DNA of 64,000 nucleotides. Source: Leucaena leucocephala. Lineage: Eukaryota; Streptophyta; Magnoliopsida; Fabales; Fabaceae. The DNA lies in the NCBI GenBank assembly GCA_037074615.1, contig CM073515.1:11679001-11743000 (forward strand). The letters run 5' to 3'. The notes beneath the pieces were generated by a model that worked only from the letters and a program-made list of their open reading frames with translations, did no database searches and was not told where the DNA came from. How positions within the stretch are numbered: the first letter of the stretch is position 1; every line of letters begins with the position of its first letter. A program made the position numbers and the translations under genes. Of the stretch, positions 25,508 to 37,240 are shown piece by piece.

Positions 25508-26479
25508 ATTCTCTCCTCCTTTTAGGAGTTTTGTCCCCAAAATTCAGCATACTCTAAAGTTTTCTTATTTTATTTTTTAATAATTTATCTAATTTTACAC
25601 TGTTTCTTCCTTCCTAAAGATGCAACCCACCATAATAGTTAAATATTTTAATAGAGCAATTTTTTATAAACTAACATGGAATAATATATATGAATAATAT
25701 ATATTGCCACTATTATGCACTACAACATGCAAAAAGATGTCACCATACATAAATATCAATTATGAATATTTAATTATAAAATATACACAACAACTTCATG
25801 AGAATTTAAATAATTTATATAATTGCTTTAAACTATATTCCAAAAATTTAGAAAAATTTAAATAACTTGCAAAATAAATTTAAAAAGTTCCCAAAAATGT
25901 TAAAATAGTTCCATCCCATAAATAATTAAAATGATACACAAATTAATTTGGTAATAAAATATTCAATTTTTTTAAAAAAATTATTTATAGAATAAAATGT
26001 AATTAAATTGAATAAAATAATTAAATATTTTATTGACCAACTTTCTAGAAATTCAACAAAAATATTTTAAAATAAAGTAGAGTAAAAAAAATTTTTTTTT
26101 TGTTCTTAAATTTTTTGGTATCAACAAAAGCCTCAGATTTAAGATTAAATAAGTTTGACTCAACCATAAAAAAATATAAACATAATCTAAAAATATTTTT
26201 TTTGGATTTAAAATATTTAACAGCCAAAAACAGAGCCCATTACGTCATTGTGTGGAAATATTTTTTTTTAAAATGAGAGCTGAAAAAATATATAAAAAAA
26301 ACAGACATCACTAAAATTACACAATATAGTGCAAAACAAAATTGGAAAAATATATGTATTAGTCAAGACATGATGACGTCATTAAAAACCGTAAACTCTT
26401 ATTATTCTTCTTCTTCTTTTAAACAATGAAATAAATTCATAATATATTATTAAAAGATTAGGAGCATCTGAAATGAATT

Positions 26480-28597
26480 TATAAAATATTTCTAAAATAT
26501 AATTATTATTAATTATTTAGATTTATTTTATACTAAATATAATTTAAAAATAATATTATAAATAAATTTAGTTTGTTACAAGAGAACTAATTATAGTAGA
26601 AAAGAGATTAATTAAAATTTAAATGAACTCTACTATGATTATAAAAAGACTTTTCTTAAAATATAAATAAAGTAATAGGATATATAAGTATGCAAAACAA
26701 AATCTATTGTAGCAATATACAAATATTTTACACATACATTCAAAGGAGAAGACTATATAATTAATATAGTTTTAATCAAACATCTAAAATTTTTCCTGGA
26801 GTCCTAAGATGATTCTATCACCTGAAAATGTTGATAATAATAGTGTGAGATAAATGTCTTAGTAACTAGCAATTATACTTATCATGAGTACTAACATGTG
26901 CTCATGAGGTATCAAATAGAGCTATAAAAATGGCCCCAACCCATTTTCCAAAGAAATGGCGCGAGTTATGCCAGCCTGCTAGTGTTGGTGAGCTATCCCT
27001 TTTTAAGAAGGCCAACCCACCAGCCCTTTTTTTTATAAATTATTAATATTATTATTTATTTTATCCAAATCTTACTTTAAATACTTTTATTATTGAATAC
27101 TAGTAAAGATAATTACTTATTTGTTAATATGTGTTGACATATTATAATTGATAAATATTATGTTAATGTTTATTTAGATTTATAGTTATAAAATTTGATA
27201 TTTTTTATAAAAAATAAGAATTTTTAAGAGTATAACATTAAATTTTTTTTAATTATACTAATATAATATTAAAAAAATTATTAGTATTTTAAAACTTTAG
27301 AAATAATTTTTTAAAAATATTAAAAATTAAAAAAAAATGGCGGGTCACAAGCTCTAGTTAGCAAAATGTCAGCTCGCCCCTTTTTTGGGCCCGCCCCTTA
27401 ACGAGATGGCCCATTTTCGGTGGGCTGGCCCATTTTCCCACTTCTAGTATTAAGTGAGATAAATCACAAAATATAATATATAGAAAATAATATATTATCA
27501 TAATAAAATCAAATAGATAACTCACACAAGTTGCTCCCATCAAACCAATCGAACCGCCTTATTCCTATCGATCAAACCTATGAGCTCGTGATATCTGACC
27601 ACTCAAACAGTTAACCGATCAAGTGGTATGGATAGACCAAAATCCACAGAACACCTAACTAGATTTTAGCTGTGTTCATTTTCCCTCGATAAATAGGCGG
27701 AGTGTCACAACCCCTCAGTAAATAGGTGGTGCACGTCTCTCGTTAAATTGGTGAAACAAAAGTCATCCATCGAATTCAATGGAAGCTATACCACGTGGTA
27801 GAAATACAACTATATTATCACTCCATCCCCAATACATAATTTTCAAAATAATCATATTTATAAAAATCTCAATAACTTGATAAATATCACAAAAGGATTT
27901 TTCTCAAAATAATAATTTTCTTCAAGTTCCAATATCAAAATATAACAAAGTTATAATCTCAACTCAAATTTTTCTAAATTAAACTTTAAGTTCCACAAAG
28001 CCATTTTCAATAAAAATCATCAAACAAGTTTTCTTAATATAATCATATCAACATCAATAGATTTATATATATATATCAAATTACTCACAAATATTATATT
28101 AGTACACACAACAAGTAGAAAGTAGTTACCTCTCGCCTATAGATATATGAATAATTACCATAAAAGATATGATAGGTAAATCTTAACTTTAGATGAGTTG
28201 AACTAATGACGTATTTGGGAGAAAAATATATGTGAGATTCTTTGGGAACATGAAAGGGTCTGAGAAAGAGGATTAAAAAGAGAGAAGCAGACTCATTAAT
28301 CAAATTTAAGGAATAATTCAGAGTCTTAGCTCTATTTATAAAACCATAGTAATAATTCAAAATTCAAATTCATATTTAAACTTGAACCAAAATCCTAATA
28401 ATTTATTAACTAATAATAACAATCAAATCATAAAACTCTACGTAAAGATAATAGTATGACAATCCAGATATCATATTTTATTAAAAATAATAAAAATACT
28501 AAACTAAAATAATTTAATTAGATAATATTTTTTAAATTATTGATAAATAATATTTTTAATTTTACTTAAATATAAGAATAAAAATTAGGATGTTACA
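26480..28597 (-). repeat. 5' LTR of retroelement copy 2, with a nested insertion
   Basis: Matches the 3' LTR from its inner edge (TATAAAATATTTCT) to GGATGTTACA at 28588-28597, interrupted by the 530-bp hAT element at 26917-27446. Confidence 0.75.
26917..27446. mobile_element. hAT-like non-autonomous element nested in the LTR
   Basis: Imperfect inverted ends TAGAGCTATAAAAATGGC (left) and TAGAAGTGGGAAAATGGG (right, read inward). Flanking 8-bp sequences GTATCAAA and GTATTAAG match at 6 of 8 positions, and the uninterrupted LTR copies confirm the empty site. The inside is AT-rich without coding capacity. Confidence 0.7.
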
Positions 28598-28829
28598 AAT
28601 TTGATCATAATTAATTTATTTATTTAGTTTCATTAATCTACTAAAAAAATTAATTAACTCTTAAACTTAAGTTAGGAAGGAGTACAAAGTTATTTTAGGA
28701 AGATTTTGCCATATTTATTATAATTAAGTAATTTATTTAGTTTTCTTAATATATGTAAAATAATTAAGTAGTTCTTAAATTAAGAATTGAATGAGTGTAT
28801 ATATATTTAAATGCATAAACTAATGATTT

Positions 28830-28945
28830 TGTAGTTTAATAACATGAAAGTTTTTTTATAAGCTAGAGGTCTTAGGTTCGATTCCAGTTGTAATCTCATA
28901 CAATTAGTACTTGCTTGCTCTTCTAATTAAAAAAGTGGAAAAAAA
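28830..28945 (+). mobile_element. SINE-like repeat
   Basis: Contains a pol III B-box-like GGTTCGATTCC (28874-28884), followed by TTGTAATCTCATACAATTAG and an A-rich tail. Related pieces lie at 9788-9850 and 37920-38030. Confidence 0.5.
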
Positions 28946-30447
28946 ATAAATATTACTCCCTCTAATCTTGAATATAAAAGTTAGATATAGAGTTTATTTT
29001 ATTCTTAAATATAAGACTCAAATTTACTTTGTCTCTTAAAATTATAATTCTCCTAAAAAAATCCATATATGATTATACATATTAAGAGAGTTTCTATTAA
29101 AGTAGTTCAAATGATCATAATTAAAAGGAATACTTTAGAAAAAAATAATACACAATCATTTCAAATAATTAACTTAATTAATTCTATTAATATACTTAAG
29201 TTAGTTAAATAAAATTTATATTAATGACTTGAATGTATATATAAAATTGATTAAGATCTTATATTTAAAACTAAATATAAACCTCTCACAAATTTTGATA
29301 TTAAGAACCAGCCGGAGGTAGCATTTCAAATTCAAACACATGAACGTCGTCAAGAGAAAACATAATTACACTTGCATGCAATGTTGACTTACAAATAAAA
29401 AAGGAAATAAATTTCATTTCGTGAGTAATTTATGAAGTATTACATGATAACTTCTGAATCAGTTTAACGAACATGCATGGACATCAAAATATAGAAAGTT
29501 GTTTTGACCTTATTTATAGGGTATTGAGAGAAATTTTTTATATTAATATACCATATTACTCTTCATTTATATTATGTTGACTTTATTTCTATAGAGTATA
29601 ATGTATATTAAATAAGGATTTAAAAAGTTATTGAATTTTATACATAGTCAATAAAATTTAAATGTTTTTTAGTATGAAATATGTTAAAAGTGATTTATAA
29701 ACAAAACTAGAAAGGTACTTGTAGCAAATGCTTAGCCAACTTTGAGATAAATATAAATTTAATGGTAAAGTATATTCATATCTCTAAATTAATTTTAAAG
29801 ACATAATTAGTACTATAAAGTATTTAAGAATATAATAAGTAAACATACCAAAATTTTGAATAAAATATAAATAAGATTATATAACGGACAAAAGATAATT
29901 ATTAAAAAAATATTTAGAAATTAGAGAGAAGTAAAAAAAAAAGCAGAAAAGAGAATTTCAAAGGTATATTTGAGGCTTAAGGATATTGTTTGAAATTTAA
30001 AATGTCTGAAAAATAGTTTATGATATTAGATGAAGTTGTGACAATTGGAAAGAATGCTCTGCTCACGTGAAATAGTAGTTTAGCTGTAGGTCTAATCGTT
30101 CAGAGATTAAAATATTATTGTTACAACAAAGTCAAAGAAAAAGAGTTCAAAATGAGAAAGGATCCCAACCATGTACACATCTCTGGGGGTAATAATATGA
30201 TTTCTAGAGTTAGTCAAAGAATAAGTTGAGATTATGAAGTTTCAGAAATTTATGGTATCATCAATAACAAGCATTTAAATCAGTATAATTTTGCTCCTCT
30301 GCTAACAGAAAAAACTCACAATACATCATCAGTGGATTGAAGATGATAAAAATGACAAGAACTAAAGAGACATAAAATCTAAAGAATTCCAAAAAGTGAT
30401 CCAATAAGAACATAATCAAAGGATTATCATTTAATTATGCGAATGAA
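28887..30447. repeat. Array unit 4, gene-downstream flank of type I
   Basis: Matches 9788-11378 nearly throughout. It lacks the Stowaway-like MITE of type II. No gene seen. Confidence 0.8.
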
Positions 30448-30864
30448 TCAAGCAGCAAGTGAAGCCATGGATTCTCTGTGAACAGCCTTCAAGAGGAGAC
30501 TATCAGGTTCAAGAACCATCTGAAGAGGAAGAAAGCCAATGCCATTAGCCATAGCAATCATCATCTTCTTCGTCTCTTCTTTGAACTCTCTCAGATCAAC
30601 TCTTCCATTCAAGTCATGATCGAACTGCACGAACAGCGAGTCGTAGACTAGAGCAGCTTCGTCTTCTTCAGTCTTAACGTCGATCCCAAAGTGAGTCTCG
30701 AAAACCCTAAGCCTCTTCAACTCGTTCAGCATCTCACAATATGATAGAAGCCCGTCCTTGTCTGTGTCAAGTTCTGCAAACAGATCACTCACTGATACGT
30801 TAAACGCTTCTTCGTCTTCCACGAAGCTCACTATTGTCGCGCCGTCAAGAATTTCTACGCTCAT
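30448..30864 (-). CDS. EF-hand calcium-binding protein, array copy 4
   Basis: Intact 138-residue protein; the open frame runs on upstream to 31011 across the TATA box, but the conserved MSVEILDGATIV start is used. Residue 43 in loop 1 is cysteine where all other copies have glycine (DTDKDGLLSYCE); this is position 11 of the loop, not a direct calcium ligand. L72 is shared with copy 3, A30 with copies 3 and 5, and N107 with copies 3 and 5. Flanks are type alpha upstream and type I downstream, as in gene 1, although the coding variants resemble gene 3. Probable soluble calcium sensor. Confidence 0.9.
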   Translation of the reverse strand: MSVEILDGATIVSFVEDEEAFNVSVSDLFAELDTDKDGLLSYCEMLNELKRLRVFETHFGIDVKTEEDEAALVYDSLFVQFDHDLNGRVDLREFKEETKKMMIAMANGIGFLPLQMVLEPDSLLLKAVHRESMASLAA

Positions 30865-32135
30865 GTTTTCGCCTGTAATATAATAGAGAGAGAAAGGAAT
30901 TGAAATGTGTTTTGCTTGTGTTTGGTGAGAAGGTTTGAAATGTTGGAGGCATTTATATAGAGATTGCAGTAGAAGTAGTTTCTTTGCTTTTTCCTGGTTC
31001 TCAATACCCAAGCTTGCATGGTTTATGACCGTTTGTCAAAGTTTCTCAATTCCTATAGGACGACCCCGACATACTTTAGTGGTTCCTATGGATGCAGTTG
31101 TATTGTCACTGTCGGAACACAAACTGGGAAAACTGTGAATAAGTACTTTTATGCTATAAAATATTAAAAATGTGAAGTACTCGTGTTAAGTAGGTTTAAA
31201 AAATTTATTAAAGAAAAATAGGGTGCAAATAATTGTCTAAGTTTAATTGAACCACATATGACGTGTTCTTTTAGTAATATTTGTCTTTCTATGTATTAGC
31301 GATAATTTTATTTAAAATATTGTACTATAATATTAAATATGAACAATTTTTTCAATAGGTTGAAATTCAAACCTTTATTGCGTGACATTTATAATTGAAC
31401 ATCAATTAAGGTTAAACATCATGATTTTTTTTAAATTAAAACTTTTTTTTCTTTTTTAAATACATTAAGAGGGTTTAGAATATTTTATAGCATCTAAGCA
31501 TCTTTACCATTGGATTGGCTTTCAGTGGCTGATATTTAGTAGTATAGTATAAAAATGTTATTATAATATTAAATCATACAATTTTTTTAGTAAAAATCTA
31601 TTGCTACTTGTGAACTATTTGAATGAAATTTATCTATTCTTTTATTATTTAATATTTAATATTGTAATAATAATTTTATAGGGTATTAATTCAATGGTGG
31701 AGTTACTAAGTGGAAAGTAAATGGAGAGGAAGGTTAGTGGATACATTTTTCTCCATAAATATTTAGGGTGGGAGCGAGTAATACAACAGAATTCACACAC
31801 ACATTCATCTTTCCAAATTACATTGGATGAATATTAAGTTGAGAAAAACTATTTTGGAGGTTCTTATACTTGTCCTTAATTTTTAATTTAGTACATATAT
31901 TATTTTTTGTTATTAAATCTTTGAACTTTGTGCTATCAGTACAGTTAGTTTCTGTACAAAGATTAATATTTTTAGTAGAATAAAGTATTAAGAAGAAGTT
32001 AATAGTGTGAAGAGAATAAAATTAAACGATTTAATTAAAAGAACACAAATATTAAATTAAAAATTAAAAAAAATATGTACGTACGTGCAGAATGGAAGCT
32101 GAAAGCATTATTTAGGCGTTAACTTTTTGGACTCA
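30865..32135. repeat. Upstream flank of type alpha, unit 4
   Basis: Same class as 11796-12640 and 16354-17580. No gene recognised. Confidence 0.75.
30952..30959 (-). promoter_or_regulatory. TATA box of EF-hand gene 4
   Basis: TATATAAA on the minus strand, about 88 bp upstream of the ATG. Confidence 0.7.
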
Positions 32136-32187
32136 TATATATATATATATATTGGGGGTACAAAACACCCTTTGAGATCTGATTGAA

Positions 32188-32368
32188 CCTTAAATTAAGG
32201 CATTGCACTGTTTAGTGTTTGAAGAAACCTGGTGGCAGATTCCGGTGCGAGCACCCGTTTTTCCATTCAGTGTGCTGCCATACTCGGAATCAGTTGGCTT
32301 CATTGGTGCCTCGTCCAAGTCAATTAATCCCTCAAGAAAATTGATTCTGACCATCAACACTAATCGCT
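32188..32368 (-). other. Conserved array block, copy 4
   Basis: Shares with copy 1 the 3-base insertion (AAT) that creates a stop in the first half. After it the frame is open as MKPTDSEYGSTLNGKTG and onward. It ends in a (TG)n run at 32370-32386. Confidence 0.6.
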
Positions 32369-32389
32369 CGTGTGTGTGTGTGTGTATAG

Positions 32390-34570
32390 GCTAATGCGTG
32401 TGTAAGATAGTGGCATAAAAATTATCCTATAAATGGGAGTTTGTTATGATCCCACTTATAACAAAGGCACTAGTATATGCTTATCTAATTCAAATATATA
32501 TATATATATATATATAACTTTAATGTTTCAATTTTATACAATATTTTATTTTAATTTCTTAATTTTATAAAGTGCTAAGTCATACTAATCTTTGACCTGG
32601 GTGAAACTATGTTTAAGGATTAGTGGTCCAATTTTAGTTAAACAAGAATAAACTCAATTATGATTAATATAATATAATTTAATTAAAATATACATACATA
32701 CATACATATATAATATTGAAAAGAGTCATATTTAAAAAAATATATTAATTTATAAGTAAATAAAAGATTATTTATAAACTACATATAAGTTAACAAAACA
32801 AAGTTACTAAATCATGAATTTGATAGATTACTATTTTTATTTTTAAGTTAGAGTAATATTATTTTAAGCTCAATAATATATATATATATATATATATAAT
32901 TTAGCACAATCAATCTATATAATTTTGAATAGTTTAATCCGGAAACTAGTTTAATAGTTTACTATCAGATTGAATGATTTGAATTTGTTTAATACCGTGA
33001 GTTCCTACATAATTTTGTTGCTATTTTACCAATATCAAACTATGAAACTAATAAAGACAAAATTTTTGAAAGTCAAAACTATGGCTTCCCCTTTCGGGGG
33101 CAAGGATTAAAAGCTTCCAAAGAGAATATTCTAAATTTATTCCCATTTGTGGTAATATACACAGACACTTCGATAATTAATTAATACTCACCAACTTGTT
33201 TCGTATTTCAAACACAGGAACGTCTCACGAAAAAACAGAATTACACATGCATGCGAAAGTGTTGACTTACAAAAAGGAGATAAATTTCATTTAATAATAA
33301 TTTATGAAGAATTATTACATGATAACTTATGAATCATTATAGTATATACTCCTATAATCCTAAATATAAGAGTTAATTAATTTTTTTAGGATATATTAAG
33401 AAAACTAAATAAATCAGTTAAATATATTTAATATTATATTTAATCATAATTAACTAATTTATATATATTTTTATTCTCTCTAAAAAAATTTGTTAGCTCT
33501 ATATATTTAGGGCAGGAAGAGTCCTTGGTTTAAGATTAAGTCATGAACGAACATTTTTACTTAGCGAGTGCTCGGAGTTCATGTTATTGTTCAATTTTAC
33601 TTAATTACATTTTTCTTTTGTGGACTTCGAGTATCCATTTAATTAGTATGTTGTTTAAATAACTTGTAATTGGATAATTGGATTCTTAATTACAATTTGA
33701 ACGTTTTGAAGCCAAATTACCTGAACAAGTTAGATTAAAAGAAATGTGTTTTTTTTTTAAAAAAAAAGGAATAATAAATATAAATTTGACCTGCCCAAAG
33801 TACATTGGACTAGATCAATAAAGTGGATTGATTAAGAATGACTAATAAGAGGAACCTTTACATAAAACTCTTCTACCTATAACTCATTCATAATAATAAA
33901 ACTGAAATCGGAAAATTAATTCATTGCTCCTTACATAGTTTCATTCTATTTTGATTAAGGTTATCGTGGTTTTTTTCTTTTTATTATAGATGTTAGTCCA
34001 TATGCCTATAATATGTTAATTAATCTATCCATGTTATTGCTCTAGTCTAATATTAAATGGAATAAAAAAGGATTTTAAAAAATAATTGAAGGAATAAAAT
34101 TTATTTATTATCAACATAAAAATAAAAAATTATTATGCTTATATAATATGTAATATGGTTAATTTTGATTTTATTTATATCAATGTGACAAAATGGATAT
34201 ACATGTATTCTAAGTGAGAATTACTAACACCATTTTGCTAATAAATTAAAAAATTATGAGTATTATAACCAATATCTACAATTGAGAAAATTATAAGGAT
34301 CTAATAAAAAGAAAAATAATTTACCAAAAAAAAAAAGAAAACAAAGACTTAATTATAAATAAAGGAAAATTATTGTTACTTGCATGTTAAATTTCTCAAC
34401 TGAAAATTACAACCAAAATTGAATCGGTCAAATATAAATGTCACAAACAAAATCACAATACATCAGTAGTGGATTGAAAATGATAAAAATGACAAGAATT
34501 AAAAGCTATAAAACTTGAAGAATTCCAATAAGAACATAATTAAAGGATCATCACTTAATTTTGCTTATAA
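32390..34570. repeat. Array unit 5, gene-downstream flank of type II
   Basis: Same class as 13680-15936. Contains TA runs (about 32490-32515 and 32878-32897) and the MITE at 33347-33521. No gene seen. Confidence 0.8.
33347..33521. mobile_element. Stowaway-like MITE in unit 5 (shortened)
   Basis: Same site and ends as in units 2 and 3 (CCTATAATCCTAAATATAAG at the left), with about 60 bp missing inside. Confidence 0.55.
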
Positions 34571-34987
34571 TTAAGCAGCAAGTGAAGCCATGGATTCTCT
34601 GTGAACAGCCTTCAAGAGGAGACTATCAGGTTCAAGAACCATCTGAAGAGGAAGAAAGCCAATGCCATTAGCCATAGCAATCATCATCTTCTTCGTCTCT
34701 TCTTTGAACTCTCTCAGATCAACTCTTCCATTCAAGTCATGATCGAACTGCACAAACAGCGAGTCGTAAACTCGAGCAGCTTCGTCTTCTTCGGTCTTAA
34801 CGTCGATTCCAAAGTGAGTCTCGAAAACCCTAAGCCTCTTCAACTCGTTCAGCATCTCACCATATGATAGAAGACCGTCCTTGTCTGTGTCAAGTTCTGC
34901 AAACAGATCACTCACTGATACGTTAAAAGCTTCTTCGTCTTCCACGAAGCTCACTATTGTCGCACCGTCTAGAATTTCTACACTCAT
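34571..34987 (-). CDS. EF-hand calcium-binding protein, array copy 5
   Basis: Intact 138-residue intronless protein with both EF-hand loops complete (33-44, 82-93). It carries A30 and N107 as in copy 4, but R72 as in copies 1 and 2. The leader contains a 14-base C run on the sense strand. Upstream flank type beta, downstream type II, both as in gene 3. It is the first gene of the array in transcription direction. Probable soluble calcium sensor; target unknown. Confidence 0.9.
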   Translation of the reverse strand: MSVEILDGATIVSFVEDEEAFNVSVSDLFAELDTDKDGLLSYGEMLNELKRLRVFETHFGIDVKTEEDEAARVYDSLFVQFDHDLNGRVDLREFKEETKKMMIAMANGIGFLPLQMVLEPDSLLLKAVHRESMASLAA

Positions 34988-35021
34988 GTTTTTGATTTGC
35001 CTGTAATGTGATGTGTGGGGT

Positions 35022-35035
35022 GGGGGGGGGGGGGG
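35022..35035. repeat. Fourteen-G run in the leader of EF-hand gene 5
   Basis: Homopolymer run about 35-48 bp upstream of the ATG, C-rich in the transcript. Confidence 0.85.
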
Positions 35036-35100
35036 AAGAGAAGAATATTTTGAATGAGTTTTGTTTGTGTTTGTTGAGAATGTTTGAAATGTTGGAGGCC

Positions 35101-35108
35101 TTTATATA
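35101..35108 (-). promoter_or_regulatory. TATA box of EF-hand gene 5
   Basis: TATATAAA on the minus strand, about 114 bp upstream of the ATG. Confidence 0.7.
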
Positions 35109-37064
35109 GTTGGAGAAAAAGTAGTTTCTTTGCTTTTTCTTCGTTCTCAATATGATCAAAGCCTGCATGGTTTGCGACCGTTGGTTGAACTTTTTTCAAA
35201 GTTTGCTCCATTCCTAAGACAACGCACCGACATACTTTAATGATTCCTATGGGTGCAGTTAGTTGTATTGTGTCTGTCGGAACAGAAACTGTGAAAACTG
35301 TGAACAAGTACTTTGATCCTATAAACCACACAAGTCTTCTCCTTAAAAATGACAAATATTGAAAAGATGAAAGATGAGTACTAAAACAAGTTAATTCAAA
35401 ATCATTTTAATTCCACTTAAGGCATTTTTTAAAAAATTAAAATTTAAGATTCTTAATTATAATTAATATTCTTAAAAAGTCCTTAAATGCCATTTGCCCT
35501 TATTAGAATTAGAGGAGTTTTTTTGGGGGATTATTTTTAAAAAAGGAAATTTTTTAATTAAATTTAACGGAAATGAGAAAATTTGAATTCAGGTTTACAC
35601 TTTTAACAAACTTTTAAACAGACCAAAAGACATAATTATAGATTTCTAAATATTGTTAAAAAGATCAAACTGTCTCTCTGTAGTTATATAAGAAAATTAA
35701 AGGTAGATTTAGACATGATTTCAGTTTAGATCCAAATTAAGAAATAATAAAGAAATTAATTAAAATATATAAACTTATCAAAAATAAAAATAAATGGCTT
35801 TTGTATGTATAGAAAACAATTCTTAAATGTTGCAAAAAAAATAACATTTATACTTTTTTTTTTGCCAATTAATAGAGAGAAATTGTCAATTGTTACAAAA
35901 GTTTCTAGATTTGCTTTTCAAAAATCAACTATCATCAAACAATAATCAACTATCAAGTATCAATTAATCAACTATACTTTTAAAATTTTATAATACACAA
36001 GGTAGATTCGAATCAATACTTTCAATTTTTTTTAACTATAAACTATAATGAATAATTTCAATCAATAACCTAACTTTAATTTTTAAAATTTTTTGAGTCT
36101 AATAATGATAATTAATTAATAATCCATTAAGTGGTTCTATAATACTTTAAGAACTATTGCAAAGTGAAGTGTTGTTAAAAGCCAAAATGGAATCTTTAAT
36201 GGGTAAAATACCAGCAAACACTTTTATATTATATTTTTGGTGCATCTAGCATCTCCTATTATTATTTATCATTTACATCTAGCACTCTAATCTTATTTAT
36301 AGTTTAAACTATAAATAAAATTAAAATGCTAGAATCACTATTAGTAAAATTAGAAATATTTGATATAACTGAAAAATAACATCAACATGCAGATGCTATT
36401 TTACCTATCTTTAATTTTATCAGCTTTATCAAATCATACCACAAAAATGTTGGAAAAGAATTATATCTAATTATTAAATGTTGCAATTTTTTTTTGAAAA
36501 AATAAGGTTAAAATTATTTTTAGGGTTTAATTTAAAAAGTTAAAAAAATCGGTATTAAGTTCTAAAAAGGTTACAAATTTTAGTAAATTTTTAAATTGGT
36601 TTTGTAAAATTTGATGATAATATTTATTCTCCTTCTTTCGATTTTCTTTTTTAACTACAGGAATATTATTGTATTTTAAAAATATTAATAAATTTTTAAT
36701 AAGACCTTTTGGCCGGATTAAATTTTTTAAAAAGTATAAGTTTAAATTTAAATTTTAATATTTCAACTGAATTTAATTAAATTTTTTCTTTTAAAAAAAT
36801 GTCATAAATTCTCTATGTATTAATTATAAATAACAAATTTACACTTTTTTTAAAACTTTACAAATTAGTTAAGAAAACATAATATCTAAGATCGGAGGAG
36901 GTAATAATCTAAATCAAACACATATTTCCAAGTTACATATGAGGTGACATATTAATTAAGCTATAATAAAAATAAGGAGTGGCCGAGAAGTTGAAGCACT
37001 ATTTAGGCGTTATCTTTTGGACTCATATTGTGATACAGAACACCCTTTGAGATCTGATTGAACC

Positions 37065-37240
37065 TTAAATTAAGGCATTGCACTGTTTAGTGCTTGAAGA
37101 AACCAGGGGGCAGGTTCCGGTGCGAGAACCCCTTTTTGCTAGTCAGTGGGCTGCCATCCTCAAAATCAGTTGGCTTATAATTGTTGCAGTGTCCAAGTCA
37201 ATACATCAAGAAAATTAGTGCAGACCAACAACCCTAATCC
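37065..37240 (-). other. Conserved array block, copy 5
   Basis: Clearly the same block, but broken as an open frame: extra bases near 37176 shift the frame, and the first half has stops. Confidence 0.6.

Larger units (their letters stand above)
23999..28597 (-). mobile_element. Complete non-autonomous LTR retroelement, copy 2
   Basis: Two long LTRs (3' LTR 23999-25507; 5' LTR 26480-28597, enlarged by a nested hAT element) enclose an internal region of only about 0.97 kb with no coding capacity. The 3' LTR borders a polypurine tract (plus strand ATTCTCTCCTCCTTTTAG at 25508). LTR ends read TGTAACATCC (outer, minus strand) and TTTTACA. Flanks AATCT (23994-23998) and AATTT (28598-28602) look like a 5-bp target duplication with one change. 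It must rely on proteins of another element. It lies in the gene-downstream flank of unit 4, and explains the large spacing between genes 3 and 4. Confidence 0.8.
34988..37060. repeat. Upstream flank of type beta, unit 5, and AT-rich spacer
   Basis: 34988-35720 matches 21679-22400. From 35720 to about 36600 the sequence is AT-rich with no recognisable gene. 36650-36960 again resembles 23140-23460. No coding region supported. Confidence 0.65.
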
